A stretch of DNA of 8,542 bases from NCBI GenBank assembly GCA_015223015.1, contig JADFWK010000023.1:1-8542 (forward strand), written 5' to 3'. The position numbers and the translations under genes were made by a program. This document shows, piece after piece, positions 5,866-8,542 of this stretch. This DNA comes from Pseudomonadota bacterium (GTDB lineage Bacteria; Desulfobacterota; DSM-4660; Desulfatiglandales; B25-G16). How positions within the stretch are numbered: position 1 is the first letter of the stretch; the number at the start of each line of letters is the position of its first letter. The notes under the pieces are model-generated. The model had not been told where the DNA came from. It did no database searches and saw only the letters and a program-made list of their open reading frames with translations.

Positions 5866-8169
5866 ATGAAAAAAGACTTAAAAGCACAAGAGGACCCCAA
5901 CAAAGAAAAACAGAGATTGCTCTATTACAAGGCCCTTCATGATATTGCCAATCAGATTCATGCAGCCAAGGATATCGATGAGATTTTAATCAGCCTCAAA
6001 GACAGCATCTTGAGTTTATTTGATGCCGATCGGACCACCATTTATGTGGTGGATGGAAAAACAAAGGAAATCTTCTCCCGGTTTAAGGTTGGGGATATCC
6101 CCAAGGAAATCCGAGTCCCTATCAATAATAACAGCATTGCGGGGTACACCGCCAACACTGCCCATATAACCAACATTGCAAATGCTTATGATCGGCATCA
6201 ACTGGCCATGATCAATAAGGATATCTCCTTTGACAGAAGCTGGGATACAAATCACAATTATGTCACAAAGCAGATATTAAGCGTTCCTATCTTTTTCAAA
6301 AAGTATGTTATCGGTGTACTCCAGCTCATCAACAAGAAAAATGGCGGTCGTTTCATCCTTGAAGACCAAAATTCTGCTGTGGAAATGGCCAAGATCTTGG
6401 GAATCGCCTTTTACAATCAAAACAAACTTTCTAAAAGGAGAGCGAAACAGACCAAGTTCAACTACCTGATCAGGAATCATATCATCACCGAAAAGGAATT
6501 GCAGAAGGTCACGGAGATAGCCCGAACCAAAAGCTCTACCATTGAATCCATCATTATCAACAAAATGAAGGCCAAAAAAGAGGAAGTCGGACGATCCCTT
6601 GCCGATTACTACAATTGCCAGTACGTCCCTTTCGACCCCAATTACCCGATCCCACAAGACCTCTTATCAAAACTGAAGCCAGTCTATCTGAGGAGTAATC
6701 TCTGGGTGCCCCTGGCCAGAGAAGACGGCACGGTCAGGGTACTCGTAGATGATCCCCAACAGTTAGACAAAATCGATAGCATAAAATCACTGATCCCAGC
6801 AGAACATTACGAGCTTGCCGTTGGTCTGAAAGAAGACATCATCCAGTTTCTGGACTACTTCTACGGAACCCCTGCTGAACATGAGGAGGGATCAATCGAT
6901 GAACTTCTCGGAAAACTGGAAGCGCCAGATACGGATGGACCTGAAGACAGCGCCGATCTCCTTACTGAAAATGATAACACTATCGTTCAGCTCGTCAACA
7001 AGATCATAAAGGATGCCTACACCAAAAACTGTTCCGATATTCACATAGAACCTTATCCGGGCAAAGCAGGGGCCGAGATCAGATTCAGAGTTGACGGAAA
7101 CTGCCAGCTCTACCAAACCATTCCTTACAATTACAAACAGGCCATTGTTTCCAGGGTAAAAATCATGGCTGACCTGGACATAACTGAGCGGAGAAAACCG
7201 CAGGACGGGAAAATAAGCTTGAAAAAATTTTCACCACTGGACGTCGAGCTGCGGGTAGCCACCGTCCCCACGGCAGGTAGAGAGGAAGACGTTGTGCTGC
7301 GAATCCTCGCAAGTGGCGAAACCATGCCCTTAGACGAGATAGGCATGAATAAAAGAGACTATGACCTCTTCCTGAGCATGGTCCAGAAAGCATATGGCAT
7401 CATTCTGGTCGTTGGCCCTACCGGGAGCGGCAAGACCACAACACTTCATGCTGCTCTGGGCTACCTCAACAGGCCCGAGACTAAGATCTGGACAGCCGAA
7501 GATCCTGTTGAAATCACCCAGCGGGGCCTGCGACAGGTGCAGGTATCCCCCAGGATAGGCTTTGATTTTGCCGCTGCTATGCGTGCCTTCCTGAGAGCCG
7601 ACCCGGATGTCATTATGGTTGGGGAAATACGGGACCATGAGACCGCTGCAATAGCTGTTGAGGCATCACTAACTGGTCATGTGGTACTCACCACACTCCA
7701 TACAAACAGTGCCCCAGAAACCATCATCAGACTCCTGGACATTGGCATGGACCCCTTCAATTTTTCAGATGCACTGATAGGCATTCTAGCCCAACGGCTC
7801 CTAAGAACCCTGTGCAATGATTGTAAAGAGCCCTACCACCCCAGCCGCCAAGAATATGATGGTCTTGTAAGAAGTTATACTGGTGATTTTGATGCTCTCG
7901 GGTCTCCATATCGGGATGACCTGACCCTCTATCGAGCATGCGGATGCGACCAATGTAATAACACGGGCTACAAAGGAAGAGCAAGTATCATAGAACTGCT
8001 CGAAGCCACAGATGAAGTGAAGTCACTCATTCAGAGCAAGGCTCCAGTGGAGGTATTGAGAGACCAAGGCATCAGAGACGGAATGACCACCCTCATGCAG
8101 GACGGAATCAGAAAGGTTTTTCTGGGACTGACCGATATTCAACAGGTCAGGAAAGTATGCCTCAGATAA
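5866..8169 (+). CDS. GAF-domain GspE/PilB-type secretion or pilus ATPase
   Basis: Cytoplasmic hexameric motor ATPase of type II secretion/type IV pilus class (767 aa, longer than the usual 500-570). About 20-180 is a GAF domain ending in NKKNGGRFILEDQ (156-168), close to the NKxnFx3DE signature of cyclic-nucleotide-binding GAFs. About 197-345 is a GspE/MshE-type N-domain with a degenerate start. About 375-510 is the N2 domain (SDIHIEP; Asp-box segment QDGKIS from 446). Walker A is GPTGSGKT (517-524), Walker B runs DPDVIMVGEIRD (579-590, Glu587), and the His box has His605 and His612. A zinc-type Cys set is C650xxC653 and C694xxC697, plus extra C692, followed by GYKGR. AGGAG at 5854-5858 sits 7 nt before ATG. 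No partner genes are in view, so which machine it drives is unknown. Confidence 0.93.
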   Translation: MKKDLKAQEDPNKEKQRLLYYKALHDIANQIHAAKDIDEILISLKDSILSLFDADRTTIYVVDGKTKEIFSRFKVGDIPKEIRVPINNNSIAGYTANTAHITNIANAYDRHQLAMINKDISFDRSWDTNHNYVTKQILSVPIFFKKYVIGVLQLINKKNGGRFILEDQNSAVEMAKILGIAFYNQNKLSKRRAKQTKFNYLIRNHIITEKELQKVTEIARTKSSTIESIIINKMKAKKEEVGRSLADYYNCQYVPFDPNYPIPQDLLSKLKPVYLRSNLWVPLAREDGTVRVLVDDPQQLDKIDSIKSLIPAEHYELAVGLKEDIIQFLDYFYGTPAEHEEGSIDELLGKLEAPDTDGPEDSADLLTENDNTIVQLVNKIIKDAYTKNCSDIHIEPYPGKAGAEIRFRVDGNCQLYQTIPYNYKQAIVSRVKIMADLDITERRKPQDGKISLKKFSPLDVELRVATVPTAGREEDVVLRILASGETMPLDEIGMNKRDYDLFLSMVQKAYGIILVVGPTGSGKTTTLHAALGYLNRPETKIWTAEDPVEITQRGLRQVQVSPRIGFDFAAAMRAFLRADPDVIMVGEIRDHETAAIAVEASLTGHVVLTTLHTNSAPETIIRLLDIGMDPFNFSDALIGILAQRLLRTLCNDCKEPYHPSRQEYDGLVRSYTGDFDALGSPYRDDLTLYRACGCDQCNNTGYKGRASIIELLEATDEVKSLIQSKAPVEVLRDQGIRDGMTTLMQDGIRKVFLGLTDIQQVRKVCLR

Positions 8170-8202
8170 TTTCACTGAGCGCGTCTGCTTTCTCCTCTGA
8201 CC

Positions 8203-8252
8203 TATCGGGCAACCGTTCGGCGTGATCAGTGTAAGATTACAGGTGCCCGATA
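8203..8252 (+). other. Structured element after the gspE-like gene, possible terminator
   Basis: TATCGGGCA (8203-8211) pairs perfectly with TGCCCGATA (8244-8252). The 32-nt interior itself contains two small hairpins, CCG-TT-CGG (8213-8220) and TGTAA-GA-TTACA (8230-8241), so the RNA could fold as a three-way junction. It begins 33 nt after the stop codon, a typical terminator position, but no T-run follows. It may stabilise the 3' end, act as a Rho-assisted end, or be a small dispersed repeat. Confidence 0.45.
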
Positions 8253-8410
8253 TCCTTCCAATTCACCACCCGCTTAATCCATTTTTTGCTTGAAAGAAAC
8301 TCACTCATTAGCATATAGTCATTGATTATAGCACCAAGATCTTCTGAGGCCCTTGCGATAGAAGGGTAACGTCAAAGTCCAGGGTATGGGTATCTTTTTT
8401 TTGGATTATG
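8237..8410 (-). pseudogene. Possible 3' remnant of a minus-strand gene, frame-broken
   Basis: On the minus strand, 8371 down to a TAA at 8237-8239 is open for 44 codons with protein-like content (...RASEDLGAIINDYMLM... to ...KRVVNWKDIGHL). Just upstream, a different frame reads ...GIIQKKDTHTLDFDVTL... through an A8 run before drifting into a stop. Joining the two needs one frame change near 8360-8375. No family was recognised and no start or ribosome binding site is visible. It looks like the tail of a decayed gene converging on the gspE-like gene, but chance cannot be excluded at this length. Confidence 0.25.
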
Positions 8411-8425
8411 CCTACAACGACACTT

Positions 8426-8542
8426 TGTCATTCCTTCGCTTCGATCGAGGACAGGTATTAGGAGCGAAGCGACGAAGAATCTAGTATCTGCCCACAAATC
8501 GTAGATTCTTCGCTCTCCCGCCTGGCGGGATCACTCAGAATG
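8426..8542. repeat. Composite multi-hairpin intergenic repeat (truncated by window end)
   Basis: The element opens with TGTCATTC (8426-8433) and reaches GAATG (8538-8542) at the window edge, the start of the matching outer arm. Within it, TCGCTTCG (8436-8443) pairs with CGAAGCGA (8465-8472). Directly next to it, CGAAGAATCTA (8473-8483) pairs with TAGATTCTTCG (8502-8512). A perfect palindrome TCCCGCC-T-GGCGGGA sits at 8516-8530. The TGTCATTC...GCGAAG...CTTCGC...CTCAGAATG skeleton is a dispersed bacterial intergenic repeat type known from many genomes. It is non-coding. Confidence 0.65.

Noticed and set aside
1..8542. CRISPR array, tRNA, rRNA, riboswitch or replication origin
   Set aside because: No regularly spaced identical repeats, no tRNA cloverleaf, no rRNA segment, no recognisable aptamer core and no DnaA-box cluster were seen.

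Overview
The window is a stretch of bacterial chromosome, AT-leaning to balanced in composition. It has a tight block of housekeeping and cell-envelope genes, all on the + strand, in the middle, and repeat-rich non-coding DNA at both ends. Gene content (Alr, ArgRS, a membrane-anchored SPOR protein, a TatA/B-type subunit plus TatC, and a GAF-fused GspE/PilB-type ATPase) and the style of the intergenic palindromes fit a Gram-negative of the Desulfobacterota (former Deltaproteobacteria) or a close relative. This placement is inferred from gene content, not from a marker phylogeny.

Layout: 1-716 holds no credible gene. It is a mosaic of palindromes, direct repeats and a structured, unidentified block. 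717-4122 is one probable transcription unit: alr overlaps argS by 29 nt, and the SPOR gene starts 9 nt after argS. 4123-4309 is an empty gap. 4310-4537 is a 75-codon ORF without a ribosome binding site that resembles only the first domain of TldD/PmbA metallopeptidases, probably a gene remnant. 4552-5632 is tatA/B and tatC, overlapping by 11 nt. 5633-5865 is a leader with a weak promoter candidate. 5866-8169 is a 767-residue GspE/PilB-type ATPase with an N-terminal GAF domain. 8170-8542 contains a compact three-way-junction-like structure, a frame-broken coding remnant on the minus strand, and a multi-hairpin composite repeat cut by the window end.

Functional links: Alr makes D-alanine for peptidoglycan. 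SPOR domains bind denuded septal glycan. In many Gram-negatives the Tat system exports the amidases that create that glycan. The first two thirds therefore read as a wall/division/export neighbourhood around argS. The GspE-like ATPase stands alone, with no pilin, GspF or secretin gene in view. Its GAF domain keeps most of a cyclic-nucleotide-type NKxnFx3DE signature, while the following GspE/MshE-type N-domain has lost the usual RLG-type c-di-GMP-binding start. Together these suggest a secretion or pilus motor whose regulatory input may have been swapped. No complete novel system is evident. The most interesting items are the GAF-fused motor, the TldD/PmbA stub in front of the Tat genes, and the layered repeats at both edges.
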